Shown in pieces: positions 1 to 7,923 of a stretch of 42,260 bases of DNA; positions within the stretch are counted from its first letter, which is position 1; each line of letters opens with the position of its first letter. Both the position numbers and the translations under genes were made by a program. This stretch comes from Mitsuaria sp. GD03876. Its GTDB lineage: Bacteria > Pseudomonadota > Gammaproteobacteria > Burkholderiales > Burkholderiaceae_C. The notes below the pieces were generated by a model, which had not been told where the DNA came from, ran no database searches, and worked only from the letters and a program-made list of their open reading frames with translations. The stretch covers positions 1 to 42,260 of the forward strand of contig NZ_JAOCCU010000052.1 of assembly GCF_029840635.1 (NCBI RefSeq), in the 5' to 3' direction.

Positions 1-2
1 GC

Positions 3-641
3 AAGGTCTTCAACTTCAACGAGAAGCTCGACGAGAACGTCCTGAAGCCGGTCGCGACCGCCTACTCGGACCTCGTGCCGCAGCCGGCGCGCCAGGCGGT
101 GGACAACTTCTTCGGCAACTTCTCCGACGCCTGGTCGGCGGTCAACCTGTTCCTGCAGGGCCGCTTCAAGACCGGCGCGACGACGACGATGCGGGTGGCG
201 GTGAACTCGGTGTTCGGCCTGGCCGGCCTGATCGACATCGCCACGCCCTCGGGCCTGGAGAAGACCTCCGAGGACCTGGGCCGCACGCTCGGCTACTGGG
301 GCGTCAAGACCGGGCCGTACATCGTCTGGCCGGTGCTCGGCCCGTCGTCGCTGCGCGACTCGGTGACGCTGCCGGTCAACGTGTATTACTCGCCGGCCTA
401 CCTCTTCGACGACGGCGAATACAAGTTCGCGATCAGCGCGCTGCAGCTGGTCAACACCCGCGCCAACCTGCTGCGCGTGACCGACATGCTGGACGGCATC
501 GCGCTGGACAAGTACACGTTCATCCGGGACGCCTACCTGCAGCGCCGCAACGTCAAGACGCACAAGGAACAGGAAGAAGAGGATGACTACGAGGTCATCA
601 CGCCCGACGAGAAGCCTGTGAATCCCCAGGGCGACCGCTGA
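3..641 (+). CDS. mlaA: MlaA (VacJ) outer-membrane lipoprotein, 5'-truncated by window edge
   Basis: MlaA sits in the outer membrane and removes mislocalised phospholipids from the outer leaflet, passing them to periplasmic MlaC. The reading frame is open from base 3, so the N-terminus with signal peptide and lipobox lies outside the window. Visible family features are the FNFNEKLD segment at the left edge, a run of amphipathic helices (PARQAVDNFFGNFSD), the glycine-rich FGLAGLIDIA segment and the conserved GYWGVKTGPYIVWPVLGPSS block, followed by DSVTLPVN. The last 25 or so residues form a charged tail (EQEEEDDYEV) that looks disordered. mlaC and mlaB follow on the same strand, as expected for the tail of an Mla operon. 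Family assignment is secure; only the N-terminus is unknown. Confidence 0.93.
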   Translation, partial: KVFNFNEKLDENVLKPVATAYSDLVPQPARQAVDNFFGNFSDAWSAVNLFLQGRFKTGATTTMRVAVNSVFGLAGLIDIATPSGLEKTSEDLGRTLGYWGVKTGPYIVWPVLGPSSLRDSVTLPVNVYYSPAYLFDDGEYKFAISALQLVNTRANLLRVTDMLDGIALDKYTFIRDAYLQRRNVKTHKEQEEEDDYEVITPDEKPVNPQGDR

Positions 642-752
642 ACCGCGGAAACAACCGGTAGCGTCTGCCCGCGGGCGGATGGTGAACCGGCACCGGACTT
701 GCCGCGTTGCCGAGGGAGCCGTGTCATGAAAAGAGAGAGAGAAAGGACAAGC

Positions 753-1397
753 ATGAATGCCACCAAACGACTGCTGATGAAGGCGCTGGTCTCGATCGCC
801 GCGCTGAGCCCGCTGGCCTCGTTCGCGGCCGACGGATCCGCACCCGATCAGCTGATCAAGCAGCTGTCGATCGAGACGCTGGACGCCGTCAAGGGCGACA
901 AGTCCATCCAGGGCGGCGACGTCAGCAAGATCATGCAGCTGGTCGACACCAAGGTCATGCCGCATGTCGACTTCCAGCGCATCACCGCGACGGCCGTGGG
1001 CCGCTTCTGGCGCCAGGCGACGCCGGAGCAGAAGCAGCGCCTGCAGGACGAGTTCAAGACGCTGCTGGTGCGCACCTATGCCGGCGCGCTGACGCAGGTG
1101 AAGGACCAGACCATCGCGATGAAGCCGATGCGCGCCGCGCCGGAGGACACCGAGGTCATCGTGCGCACCGAGATCCGCGGCAAGGGCGATCCGATCCAGC
1201 TGGACTACCGCCTGGAGAAGACCGACGCCGGCTGGAAGATCTACGACGTGAACGTGCTGGGCATCTGGCTGGCCGATCAGTACAAGAACAGCTTCGCGCA
1301 GGAAATCAACGCCAAGGGCATCGATGGCCTGATCAAGTCGCTGGCCGAGCGCAACGCGCGTCCGGCATCGGCCGCCTCGGGCGCGAAGAAGGGCTGA
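753..1397 (+). CDS. mlaC: MlaC periplasmic phospholipid-binding protein
   Basis: MlaC shuttles phospholipids across the periplasm between MlaA and the inner-membrane MlaFEDB complex. The 214-residue product has a Sec signal peptide (positive MNATKRLLMK, hydrophobic core, likely cleavage after SFA near residue 25) and the Tol-Tol-Ttg2 domain: a helical DQLIKQLSIETLDAVKGD start, KVMPHVDFQRITATAVGRFW, then TPEQKQRLQDEFKTLLVRTYAGAL and VLGIWLADQYKNSFAQEI near the end. I chose the ATG at 753 because GAAAGGA lies just upstream and the signal peptide begins there. An in-frame ATG at 726 with GAGGGAG upstream is a possible alternative and would add nine charged residues. The gap from mlaA is 111 bases and mlaB follows after 4 bases. 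Confidence 0.92.
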   Translation: MNATKRLLMKALVSIAALSPLASFAADGSAPDQLIKQLSIETLDAVKGDKSIQGGDVSKIMQLVDTKVMPHVDFQRITATAVGRFWRQATPEQKQRLQDEFKTLLVRTYAGALTQVKDQTIAMKPMRAAPEDTEVIVRTEIRGKGDPIQLDYRLEKTDAGWKIYDVNVLGIWLADQYKNSFAQEINAKGIDGLIKSLAERNARPASAASGAKKG

Positions 1398-1401
1398 GGC
1401 G

Positions 1402-1716
1402 ATGCTGAAGCTGCCGTCGCGGCTGCGCCTGGACAACGTGCCCGAGGAGTGGGCGCGACTGGAAGGCGCGCTGCGCGCCGAGCTGGCGCAGGTCGGCAAT
1501 GCCGCCGGCCGCGGCGTCAGCCTCGATGCGAGCGGGCTCAACGACTTCGACTCGGCGGCGCTGAGCCTGTTGCTGAGCGCGCTGCGGCTGTGCGGCCAGG
1601 ACGGCTGGCAGCTGACGCTGCTGCAGCCGCCGCGCGCGCTGCGCGAGCTGGCCCGGGTCTATGCGCTGGAACACCTGTTCTGGCCCGACGCGGCCGCGCC
1701 CGCCGAGCTCGCCTGA
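1402..1716 (+). CDS. mlaB: MlaB-like STAS-domain protein
   Basis: This 104-residue protein is a single STAS domain, the fold of MlaB, the cytoplasmic subunit that binds the MlaF ATPase in the phospholipid ABC transporter. Visible signs are the small size, the alternating strand/helix pattern and the STAS core strand-helix segment GVSLDASGLNDFDSAALSLLLSALRLC, in which D-S-A-A-L is the typical loop and helix start. It begins 4 bases after the mlaC stop and ends before a strong hairpin, so it is the last gene of the Mla operon. Sequence alone would also allow an anti-sigma-factor antagonist, but the position makes MlaB much more likely. Confidence 0.85.
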   Translation: MLKLPSRLRLDNVPEEWARLEGALRAELAQVGNAAGRGVSLDASGLNDFDSAALSLLLSALRLCGQDGWQLTLLQPPRALRELARVYALEHLFWPDAAAPAELA

Positions 1717-1740
1717 GCGCGACGACGCGTCCCCAATGAG

Positions 1741-1773
1741 AACGGGCCGCGGTTCATGGAACCGCGGCCCGTT
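1741..1773. terminator. Bidirectional hairpin terminator between mlaB and hexR
   Basis: A perfect 15-base inverted repeat (AACGGGCCGCGGTTC and its complement) is separated by a 3-base loop ATG at 1756-1758. The plus strand continues GTTTGCCTTT and the minus strand ends in CGTT followed by CTCATTGG. It lies between two convergent genes, so it can end transcripts from both sides. The T-tract is short. Confidence 0.75.
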
Positions 1774-1817
1774 TGCCTTTCATCAGGCGGCTCGTCCTGA
1801 CGAGCTCGCCGCGACGC

Positions 1818-2684
1818 TCACTGCGCGTAGCGCTTAGTGCGCAGGTTGCGCTTGATCTCCTGCAGCATCGGGCGGAGGTTCTCGCCCAGCCGCAGCGCGA
1901 CGCCGGTGGTCAGCACGTCCACCACGATCAGGTGCAGCAGCCGCGACACCATCGGGCTGTAGCGGTCGTAGTCCTCGGGGTGGTCGACGGCCAGCAGCAC
2001 CTGGCCGGGCAACTGACCCATCTGGGCCAGCGGCGAACCGCTGGCGGTGATGATGATGGTCGTCGCGCCCTTCTTGCGGGCGATCTCGGCGGCGTCCATC
2101 AGGTCGCGGCTGCGGCCCGAGTTGGAGATGATCACCGCGCAGTCGCCCGGGCCCAGCATCGTCGCGCTCATCAGCTGCACATGGCCGTCGGCGCAGGCGA
2201 AGGTGTTGGCGCCGAGCCGGAAGAACTTGTGCTGCGCGTCCTGCGCCACGATGCCGGAGTTGCCGACGCCGTAGAACTCGATGCGCTGGCGCTGCCGCGC
2301 GGTCTCCGCCAGCGCCGCGATGGCGCGTTCGAAGGCATGGCTGGCGGCGTCGTTGCGGTAGTGCAGCAGCGCCGCGACGGCGTTGTCGACCACCTTGACG
2401 ATCAGGTCGCCGGGCTTGTCGTCCTCGTCGACGGCGCGATGGACGAAGGGCACGCCCTCGTTGACGCTGCCGGCGAGCTTGAGCTTGAAGTCCGCCAGGC
2501 CGTCGTAGCCGACGCTGCGGCAGAAGCGCACCACCGTGGGCTTGCTGACATGCGAGCGGTCGGCCAGTTCGCTGACCGGCAGGTTCGCGAACGAGCGCGG
2601 ATCCGCCAGCAACAGCTTGGCCACGCGTTGTTCGGCGGGCGGCAGCGCCGGGAGCGCCGCCTTGATGCGTTCGAGCATGCTCAT
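1818..2684 (-). CDS. hexR: HexR, MurR/RpiR-family sugar-phosphate-responsive repressor
   Basis: The 288-residue protein has the two-domain MurR/RpiR layout. An N-terminal helix-turn-helix domain spans residues 1-75, with LPVSELADRSHVSKPTVVRF as the recognition region (about 35-54). A C-terminal SIS sugar-phosphate isomerase-fold domain covers about 125-260, with IEFYGVGNSG, the ligand-loop segment VIISNSGRSRDL, and IIITASGSPLAQM. HexR in proteobacteria senses 2-keto-3-deoxy-6-phosphogluconate and represses zwf and other central-carbon genes. Here the ATG lies 4 bases after the zwf stop, so the two genes form one operon. A matching operator is found at 4183-4197 in front of that operon, which suggests autoregulation. 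Identity as HexR rather than another RpiR member rests on this context and on length. Confidence 0.9.
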   Translation of the reverse strand: MSMLERIKAALPALPPAEQRVAKLLLADPRSFANLPVSELADRSHVSKPTVVRFCRSVGYDGLADFKLKLAGSVNEGVPFVHRAVDEDDKPGDLIVKVVDNAVAALLHYRNDAASHAFERAIAALAETARQRQRIEFYGVGNSGIVAQDAQHKFFRLGANTFACADGHVQLMSATMLGPGDCAVIISNSGRSRDLMDAAEIARKKGATTIIITASGSPLAQMGQLPGQVLLAVDHPEDYDRYSPMVSRLLHLIVVDVLTTGVALRLGENLRPMLQEIKRNLRTKRYAQ

Positions 2685-2688
2685 CGCG

Positions 2689-4134
2689 TCAGCATTCCTC
2701 GATCCAGGAGTGGCCGTCGCGCGCCACCAGCGCGCTCGAGGCCGGCGGACCCCAGCTGCCGGCGACGTAGGTACGCGGACCGGTGCTGTCCTGCTTCCAG
2801 AAGTTCAGGATCGGCTCGACCCAGCGCCAGGCCTGCTCCTGCTCGTCGCTGCGCACGAACAGGTTCAGGCGCCCGGCGATCGCGTCCAGCAGCAGCCGCT
2901 CGTAGGCGCCGACGCGGGTGTGGGCGAAGGCCTTGTCGAAGTCCAGGTCCAGCGACACGGGGCTCAGCGCCTCGTTGCTGGAACCGCCCTTGTTGGCCAT
3001 CAACTGCAGCTCCAGGCCGTCCTCGGGCTGCAGCTTGATGATCAGCCGGTTCGGGCAGCTGCTGCCCGGGAAGATCGGATGCGGCACCGGGCGGAAGTTG
3101 ATGACGATCTGCGCGTCGCGCGCGGCCAGCCGCTTGCCGGTGCGCAGGTAGAAGGGCACGCCGGCCCAGCGCCAGTTCTGGATCTCGGTCTTGAGCGCGA
3201 CGAAGGTCTCGGTGTGGCTGTCCGCGGGGATCTTGCCCTCGTCCAGGTAGCCGGGGACCTGCTTGCCGTCGACGTTGCCGGCGCGGTACTGGCCGCGCAC
3301 GACGTCGCGAGCGACGCTTTCCGCGGTGAAGGGCTTGAGCGCGCGCAGCACCTTGAGCTTCTCGTCGCGGATCGCGTCGGCGTCGTTGCTGGACGGCGCC
3401 TCCATCGCGATCATCGTCAGCAGCTGCAGCGCATGGTTCTGGATCATGTCGCGCAGCGCGCCGGTGCCGTCGTAGAAGGGCCCGCGGGTACCGACGCCCA
3501 GGCCCTCGGCCAGCGTGATCTGGATGTTGGCGATGCTCTCGCGGCGCCACAGCGGCTCGAACAGCGCGTTGCCGAAGCGCAGCGCCATCAGGTTCTGCAC
3601 CGACGGCTTGCCCAGGTAATGGTCGATGCGGAAGGCCTGCGTCTCGGCGAACACCGAGCGCACGACGCGGTTGATCTCCTGCGCGCTGGCCAGGTCGTGG
3701 CCCAGCGGCTTCTCCAGCACCACGCGCACGTTCTGGCCGTTCAGCCCGGCCGCGCCGAGCTGCTGGCAGATCTGCGTGAACAGGTGGGGGCTGGTGGCCA
3801 GATAGAACACGACCGTGTCGGCGTTGCGCTCGCCCAGCCATTCCTTGAGCCGCGCGTAGTGCTCCGGCTGGGACAGGTCCATGCGGCGGTAATGCACCAG
3901 CTCGGAGAAGCGGGCGAACTCGTCGTCGTTGGGCCGCTTGCCGGCCTCGACCTCCTGGAAGCGCTCCTTGAGCCATTCGCGGTAGCGCTCGTCGGACTGC
4001 TCGTCGCGGGCGACGGCCAGGATGCGGCCGCCCTCGGGCAGCTTGCCGTGGCGGAACGCCTGGAAGAGCGCGGGCATCAGCTTGCGCCAGGTCAGGTCAC
4101 CGGTGCCACCAAAAAAGACGAGATCGAAGGACAT
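2689..4134 (-). CDS. zwf: Glucose-6-phosphate 1-dehydrogenase
   Basis: Zwf oxidises glucose-6-phosphate to 6-phosphogluconolactone with NADP+ (or NAD+), opening the pentose-phosphate and Entner-Doudoroff routes in the cytoplasm. The 481-residue length is normal. The Rossmann dinucleotide motif FFGGTGDLTWRKL is at residues 7-19, EKPLGHD at 141-147, and the substrate-binding active-site motif RIDHYLGK at 169-176 with its invariant Lys and Asp-His pair. The C-terminal half has the family block YDGTGALRDMIQNHALQLL. I start at the ATG at 4134 because MSFDLVFFGG is the conserved N-terminus; an upstream in-frame extension to 4263 would run through the promoter and operator and is not protein-like. 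hexR follows after 4 bases and tal is divergent 194 bases away. Confidence 0.96.
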   Translation of the reverse strand: MSFDLVFFGGTGDLTWRKLMPALFQAFRHGKLPEGGRILAVARDEQSDERYREWLKERFQEVEAGKRPNDDEFARFSELVHYRRMDLSQPEHYARLKEWLGERNADTVVFYLATSPHLFTQICQQLGAAGLNGQNVRVVLEKPLGHDLASAQEINRVVRSVFAETQAFRIDHYLGKPSVQNLMALRFGNALFEPLWRRESIANIQITLAEGLGVGTRGPFYDGTGALRDMIQNHALQLLTMIAMEAPSSNDADAIRDEKLKVLRALKPFTAESVARDVVRGQYRAGNVDGKQVPGYLDEGKIPADSHTETFVALKTEIQNWRWAGVPFYLRTGKRLAARDAQIVINFRPVPHPIFPGSSCPNRLIIKLQPEDGLELQLMANKGGSSNEALSPVSLDLDFDKAFAHTRVGAYERLLLDAIAGRLNLFVRSDEQEQAWRWVEPILNFWKQDSTGPRTYVAGSWGPPASSALVARDGHSWIEEC

Positions 4135-4178
4135 GGGCGCGGCGCCCGCATCCGGGCGTAAGAGTTGTTGGCGATGTC

Positions 4179-4208
4179 TTGATGTAACGAAGTTACCGGA
4201 ATTATGAT
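4179..4208 (+). promoter_or_regulatory. Candidate sigma70 promoter of tal-pgi, overlapped by HexR site
   Basis: TTGATG at 4179-4184 and TATGAT at 4203-4208 are separated by 18 bases, a fair sigma70 match upstream of tal. The same AT-rich patch read on the minus strand gives CATAAT (4206-4201), a possible -10 for zwf. A TTGACC on the minus strand at 4232-4227 could be its -35, although the 20-base spacing is long. Start sites are predicted, not measured. Confidence 0.55.
4183..4197. promoter_or_regulatory. Predicted HexR operator in the zwf/tal divergent region
   Basis: TGTAACGAAGTTACC contains a perfect inverted repeat GTAAC-GAA-GTTAC. It closely resembles the published HexR consensus of the form TGTAAT-N3-ATTACA. 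It lies between the -35 and -10 of the candidate tal promoter, about 50 bases upstream of the zwf start and close to the predicted zwf start site, so a bound dimer could block both directions. The hexR gene is encoded next door in the zwf operon. The palindrome is seen directly; binding is inferred. Confidence 0.7.
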
Positions 4209-4328
4209 GCCCCAGTTTCTTGGGCCGGTCAACGTGCCACCCGGCATCCGGACCGCTCGGCACGAGCGGGTCTAATACGGGGTTTCCCGCCTGCGGGCAA
4301 AGCCGATTCCCTCACTTCCGCCACGCTC

Positions 4329-5279
4329 ATGAACCAGCTCGAACAACTCAAGGCCTTCACCACCGTCGTCGCCGACACCGGCAACTTCAAGCAACTGGCG
4401 CAGTTCACGCCGCGCGACGCGACGACCAACCCGTCGCTGATCCTCAAGGCCGTGCAGTCGCCGGACTACGCCCACCTGCTCGAGGACACCGTCGCCGCCA
4501 GCAAGACCGACGCGCTGGACCTGGTCGTGGACAAGGTGCTGGTGGCCTTCGGCCTGGAGATCCTGAAGGTCGTGCCGGGCCGCGTGTCGACCGAGGTGGA
4601 CGCGCGCCTGAGCTTCGACACCGTGGGCACGCTGGCGCGCGCGCGCCGCCTGATCCAGATGTACGAGGACGCCGGCATCGGCCGCGACCGGGTGCTGATC
4701 AAGATCGCCTCGACCTGGGAAGGCATCCAGGCCGCGCGCGAGCTGGAGCTCGAAGGCATCCACACCAACCTGACGCTGCTGTTCTCCTTCTGCCAGGCGG
4801 TGGCCTGCGGCGAGAACGGCATCCAGCTGATCTCGCCCTTCGTCGGCCGGATCTACGACTGGTACAAGAAATCCGCCGGCGCGGCCTGGGACGAGGCCGC
4901 CAGCGCCGGCGTCAACGACCCCGGCGTGAAGTCGGTCGCCGCGATCTACAACTACTTCAAGAAGCAGGGCATCGCCACCGAGGTGATGGGCGCGAGCTTC
5001 CGCAACATCGGCCAGATCCAGGCGCTGGCCGGCTGCGACCTGCTGACCATCAGCCCCGACCTGCTGGCGCAGCTCCAGGCCAGCGAGGTGCCGCTCGTGC
5101 GCGCGCTGGACGCCGACGCCGCCAAGGCGCTGGATTTGCCCAAGGTTTCCTTCAACGAGGCGGCGTTCCGCTTCGCCCTCAACCAGGACGCCATGGCCAC
5201 CGAGAAGCTGGCCGAAGGCATCCGCCTGTTTGCCGCCGACGCCGGCAAACTGGACCAGATGATCGAAAGCCTGCGATGA
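4329..5279 (+). CDS. tal: Transaldolase
   Basis: Transaldolase transfers a dihydroxyacetone unit between sedoheptulose-7-phosphate and glyceraldehyde-3-phosphate in the non-oxidative pentose-phosphate pathway. The 316-residue product has the TalB-type layout: [10 protein letters not shown] at residues 30-39, [12 protein letters not shown] at 84-95, and the Schiff-base lysine K125 in [29 protein letters not shown] and the [13 protein letters not shown] segment follow, as in the long E. coli-type enzymes. It is the first gene of a plus-strand unit with pgi, whose start codon overlaps the tal stop. Divergence from zwf with a shared predicted HexR site fits coordinated control of pentose-phosphate flux. 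Confidence 0.96.
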   Translation: MNQLEQLKAFTTVVADTGNFKQLAQFTPRDATTNPSLILKAVQSPDYAHLLEDTVAASKTDALDLVVDKVLVAFGLEILKVVPGRVSTEVDARLSFDTVGTLARARRLIQMYEDAGIGRDRVLIKIASTWEGIQAARELELEGIHTNLTLLFSFCQAVACGENGIQLISPFVGRIYDWYKKSAGAAWDEAASAGVNDPGVKSVAAIYNYFKKQGIATEVMGASFRNIGQIQALAGCDLLTISPDLLAQLQASEVPLVRALDADAAKALDLPKVSFNEAAFRFALNQDAMATEKLAEGIRLFAADAGKLDQMIESLR

Positions 5280-6904
5280 CCGAGTTCCCGCGTTGCGACC
5301 GCAGCCCGACCTGGGCGGCCTTGCACACCCATTTCCAGCAATCCGGCCGCGCGTTCGACGTGCGCCAGGCCTTCGCGGCCGACCCGGAGCGCTTCGGCGC
5401 CTGGTCGCTGCAGGCGCCGGAGGTGTTCGCGGACCTGTCGAAGAACCGCATCGACGCCCGCGCGCTGGAACTGCTGCTGCAACTTGCCCGGGACGTGCAG
5501 CTGCCGGCGCAGCGCGAGGCGCTGTTCAACGGCGATCCGATCAACGCGACCGAAGGCCGCGCGGTGCTGCACACGGCGCTGCGCGCGCCGGCGGGGCAGG
5601 GGCCGTTCTCGGACGAGGTGCAGGCCTCGCTGGCGCGCATGCTGGCCTTCGCCGAGCGCGTGCGCGACCGCTCGGCCAGCGGCATCACCGACGTCGTGCA
5701 CATCGGCATCGGCGGCTCGGACCTCGGGCCGGCGATGGTCGTCCAGGCGCTGCAGTCGTACGTGCCGGCCGGGCTGAAGCTGCACTTCGTCTCCAACGTC
5801 GACGGTCATGACCTGGCCCCGGTGCTGCGCGGGCTGGATCCGAGGACGACGCAGTTCATCGTCGCGTCCAAGACCTTCACGACGCAGGAAACCCTGGCCA
5901 ACGCGAGGGCCGCGAAGGCCTGGTTCCAGCAGAACGGCGGCACGGACATCGCGAAGCACTTCGCCGCGACGACCAGCAACGCCAAGGCCGCCGCCGAGTT
6001 CGGCATCGACACCACCTTCGGCTTCTGGGACTGGGTCGGCGGTCGCTACTCGCTGTGGTCGGTGATCGGCCTGCCGATCGCGATCGCCGTCGGCGCCGAC
6101 AACTTCCGCGCGCTGCTCGCCGGCGCGCATGCGATGGACCGGCACTTCCGCGAGGCGCCGCTGGAGCGCAACCTGCCGGTGCTGCTGGGGCTGATCGACG
6201 TCTGGTACCGCAACTTCCACGGCTTCACCAGCCGCTCGGTCGCGCCCTATCACCAGGGCCTGCGCCGGCTGCCGGCCTACCTCCAGCAACTGGAGATGGA
6301 AAGCAACGGCAAGGGCGTCGACCGCGAGGGCGAGCCGCTCGCCTTCGGCACCAGCCCCGTCGTCTGGGGCGAGGCCGGCACCAACGGCCAGCACGCCTAC
6401 TTCCAGATGCTGCACCAGGGCACCGACGTGATCCCGGTGGAGTTCATCGCGGTGAAGACGCCGAACTTCGGCGACCACGTGCGCGGCGAGCTGCTGGACA
6501 AGCTCAAGGACCAGCACGTGAAGCTGCTCGCGAACTGCCTGGCGCAGTCGCAGGCGCTGATGCAGGGCAAGACCGCCGAAGCCGCGCGCGCCGAATCGGC
6601 GCCGACCGCGTCCCAGGACCTCGACCGCGATGTGCTCGCCCGCCATCGCAGCTTCCCCGGCAACCGGCCCAGCACGACGCTGTTGCTGGAGGCGCTGACG
6701 CCGTCCTCGCTGGGCGCGTTGATCGCGCTGTACGAGCACCGCGTGTTCGTCAGCGGTGCCGTCTGGAACATCAACAGCTTCGACCAGTGGGGCGTGGAAC
6801 TCGGCAAGGCGCTCTGCAACAGCCTGCTGCCGCGCCTGGGCAGCGGCGACGCGTCGGGCCTGGACGGCTCCACCGCCGGGCTGCTCGCGAAGGTGCGCGG
6901 CTGA
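5276..6904 (+). CDS. pgi: Glucose-6-phosphate isomerase
   Basis: Pgi interconverts glucose-6-phosphate and fructose-6-phosphate. The 542-residue protein carries [18 protein letters not shown] (sugar-phosphate site), [13 protein letters not shown], the PGI signature region [20 protein letters not shown], the [11 protein letters not shown] loop, and the C-terminal signature [18 protein letters not shown] with its catalytic lysine. The start ATG at 5276 overlaps the tal stop as ATGA, which indicates translational coupling and excludes the long upstream extension of this frame. With zwf and tal this puts three enzymes of the glucose-6-phosphate node in one 4-kb block. A HAD phosphatase follows after 37 bases. 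Confidence 0.96.
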   Translation: MTEFPRCDRSPTWAALHTHFQQSGRAFDVRQAFAADPERFGAWSLQAPEVFADLSKNRIDARALELLLQLARDVQLPAQREALFNGDPINATEGRAVLHTALRAPAGQGPFSDEVQASLARMLAFAERVRDRSASGITDVVHIGIGGSDLGPAMVVQALQSYVPAGLKLHFVSNVDGHDLAPVLRGLDPRTTQFIVASKTFTTQETLANARAAKAWFQQNGGTDIAKHFAATTSNAKAAAEFGIDTTFGFWDWVGGRYSLWSVIGLPIAIAVGADNFRALLAGAHAMDRHFREAPLERNLPVLLGLIDVWYRNFHGFTSRSVAPYHQGLRRLPAYLQQLEMESNGKGVDREGEPLAFGTSPVVWGEAGTNGQHAYFQMLHQGTDVIPVEFIAVKTPNFGDHVRGELLDKLKDQHVKLLANCLAQSQALMQGKTAEAARAESAPTASQDLDRDVLARHRSFPGNRPSTTLLLEALTPSSLGALIALYEHRVFVSGAVWNINSFDQWGVELGKALCNSLLPRLGSGDASGLDGSTAGLLAKVRG

Positions 6905-6941
6905 TCCCTTCCTCCCCCTCAAGCAGTAGAGATCCCAACAG

Positions 6942-7562
6942 ATGAAGATCGTGTTCGACTTCGGCGCGGTGCTGTTCCACTGGCACCCGCCGAGCTTCCT
7001 GGCCCGCGTCTGGGCCCATCGCGTCGCCGACGAGGACGTTGGCGCGGAAGTCGCCAAGGACTTCTTCCAGGCCTACAGCGGCGACTGGGGCGCGTTCGAC
7101 CAAGGGCTGATCGACGCCCCGACCACCGCCGACCGCATCCATGCCCGCACCGGCTGGCCGCGCGAGGAGATCGTCGCGGTGATGGACGCCGTGCCGTCGG
7201 AGCTCAAGCTCATCGAAGGCACCGCCGCGTTGATCGGCGAGCTCAAGGCGCAAGGGCACACGCTGCACTTCTTGTCCAACATGCCCGAGCCCTACGCCGA
7301 TTTCCTCGAGCAGACCTTCCCGCTGAAGGAGTGGTTCGTGTCGGGGGTGTTCTCGGGACGGGTCAAGCAGTCCAAGCCGTCGAAGGAAATCTTCGACCTG
7401 GCGCTCGAACAGTTCGGGGCGAAGGCGGAGGAGGTGCTGTTCCTCGATGACCATCCGGCCAACATCGCGAAAGCGAATGAACTCGGGTGGAACACCCATC
7501 TGTTCACGACGCCTGAGCTTGCTCGGCTGGACTTGGTGCGGCGGGAGTTGCTCCCGTCCTGA
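6942..7562 (+). CDS. HAD-superfamily phosphatase, YihX-like
   Basis: The 206-residue protein has the four HAD motifs: motif I FDFGAVLF with nucleophile D6, motif II Ser in FLSNMPE (S112), motif III Lys (K145 in SKPSKEIF) and motif IV LFLDDHPANI (D169-D170). The residue two after the nucleophile is Gly instead of the usual Asp general acid; DxG-V is typical of the YihX group, whose E. coli member is an alpha-D-glucose-1-phosphate phosphatase. A small helical cap lies between motifs I and II. It sits 37 bases after pgi and may be cotranscribed, which would suit a role in sugar-phosphate turnover. The substrate is inferred only from subgroup and context. Confidence 0.8.
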   Translation: MKIVFDFGAVLFHWHPPSFLARVWAHRVADEDVGAEVAKDFFQAYSGDWGAFDQGLIDAPTTADRIHARTGWPREEIVAVMDAVPSELKLIEGTAALIGELKAQGHTLHFLSNMPEPYADFLEQTFPLKEWFVSGVFSGRVKQSKPSKEIFDLALEQFGAKAEEVLFLDDHPANIAKANELGWNTHLFTTPELARLDLVRRELLPS

Positions 7563-7575
7563 GATCACCGAGCAC

Positions 7576-7680
7576 GATCGACCCAACCGGGGGCCCTCTT
7601 CTCCATGTCCCCCTTTGGCACCCTCCCGGGTGCCAAATTCCTCCTAATACCTCCGAAGAGGGCCCCCGGTCGGGTCGATC
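7576..7680. repeat. Nested palindrome (26-bp outer stem, 10-bp inner hairpin)
   Basis: The outer arms at 7576-7601 and 7655-7680 are complementary over 26 bases with one mismatch (A at 7585); they begin GATCGACCC and end GGGTCGATC, with GGGGGCCCTCTTC on the inner side. Inside lies a second perfect hairpin, TTTGGCACCC (7614-7623) and GGGTGCCAAA (7628-7637), with a TCCC loop. Flanking single-stranded stretches are asymmetric. It fills the space between the convergent HAD gene and yacG. There is no T-tract directly after the outer stem, so it is not a classic terminator. Read on the minus strand it carries AGGAGG and GGGGGACATG, the latter opening a 13-codon frame. It may be a dispersed palindromic element or a structured RNA 3' end. 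Confidence 0.75.
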
Positions 7681-7699
7681 CAGGTGGGGGCGCCTTCTC

Positions 7700-7909
7700 T
7701 TACTTCGAGGCGTCGTCCTCGTTCTCAGTCGTCGGAGGGGCAGCGACGCGGAACGACTCGTCGGACCAGTGGCCCAGGTCGATCTGGCGGCAACGCTCGC
7801 TGCAGAAAGGGCGCCACAGGTTGCTCGGGGAGAAGAGACTGTCGCCACCACAGGTGGGGCAGGGGACGATGCGGGGCGCCGGCGTGGCAGGAATGAATCG
7901 TTCGGTCAT
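7700..7909 (-). CDS. yacG: YacG, DNA gyrase inhibitor / zinc-finger protein
   Basis: YacG is a very small zinc protein; the E. coli homologue binds GyrB and inhibits gyrase. The 69-residue product has the four-cysteine zinc ligand set C17-x2-C20 and C36-x3-C40 (VPCPTCGG and RPFCSERC), followed by the family sequence [14 protein letters not shown]. The C-terminus is acidic and probably disordered. I chose the ATG at 7909 (MTERFIP); a GTG at 7933 in the same frame would add eight residues and overlap the zapD stop. Neither has a clear ribosome site, so translation may be coupled to zapD. It is the last gene of the pilB-to-yacG series. Confidence 0.9.
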   Translation of the reverse strand: MTERFIPATPAPRIVPCPTCGGDSLFSPSNLWRPFCSERCRQIDLGHWSDESFRVAAPPTTENEDDASK

Positions 7910-7923
7910 GACGGTACGGCTTG

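Noticed and set aside
1773-4161. Long plus-strand frames opposite hexR and zwf
   Set aside because: Composition is Arg/Ala/His/Gln-rich without motifs, and they lie antisense to two well-supported genes.
4220-5275. Upstream extension of the pgi frame
   Set aside because: The extension is Arg-rich antiphase reading of tal; the conserved Pgi N-terminus starts at the ATGA overlap at 5276.
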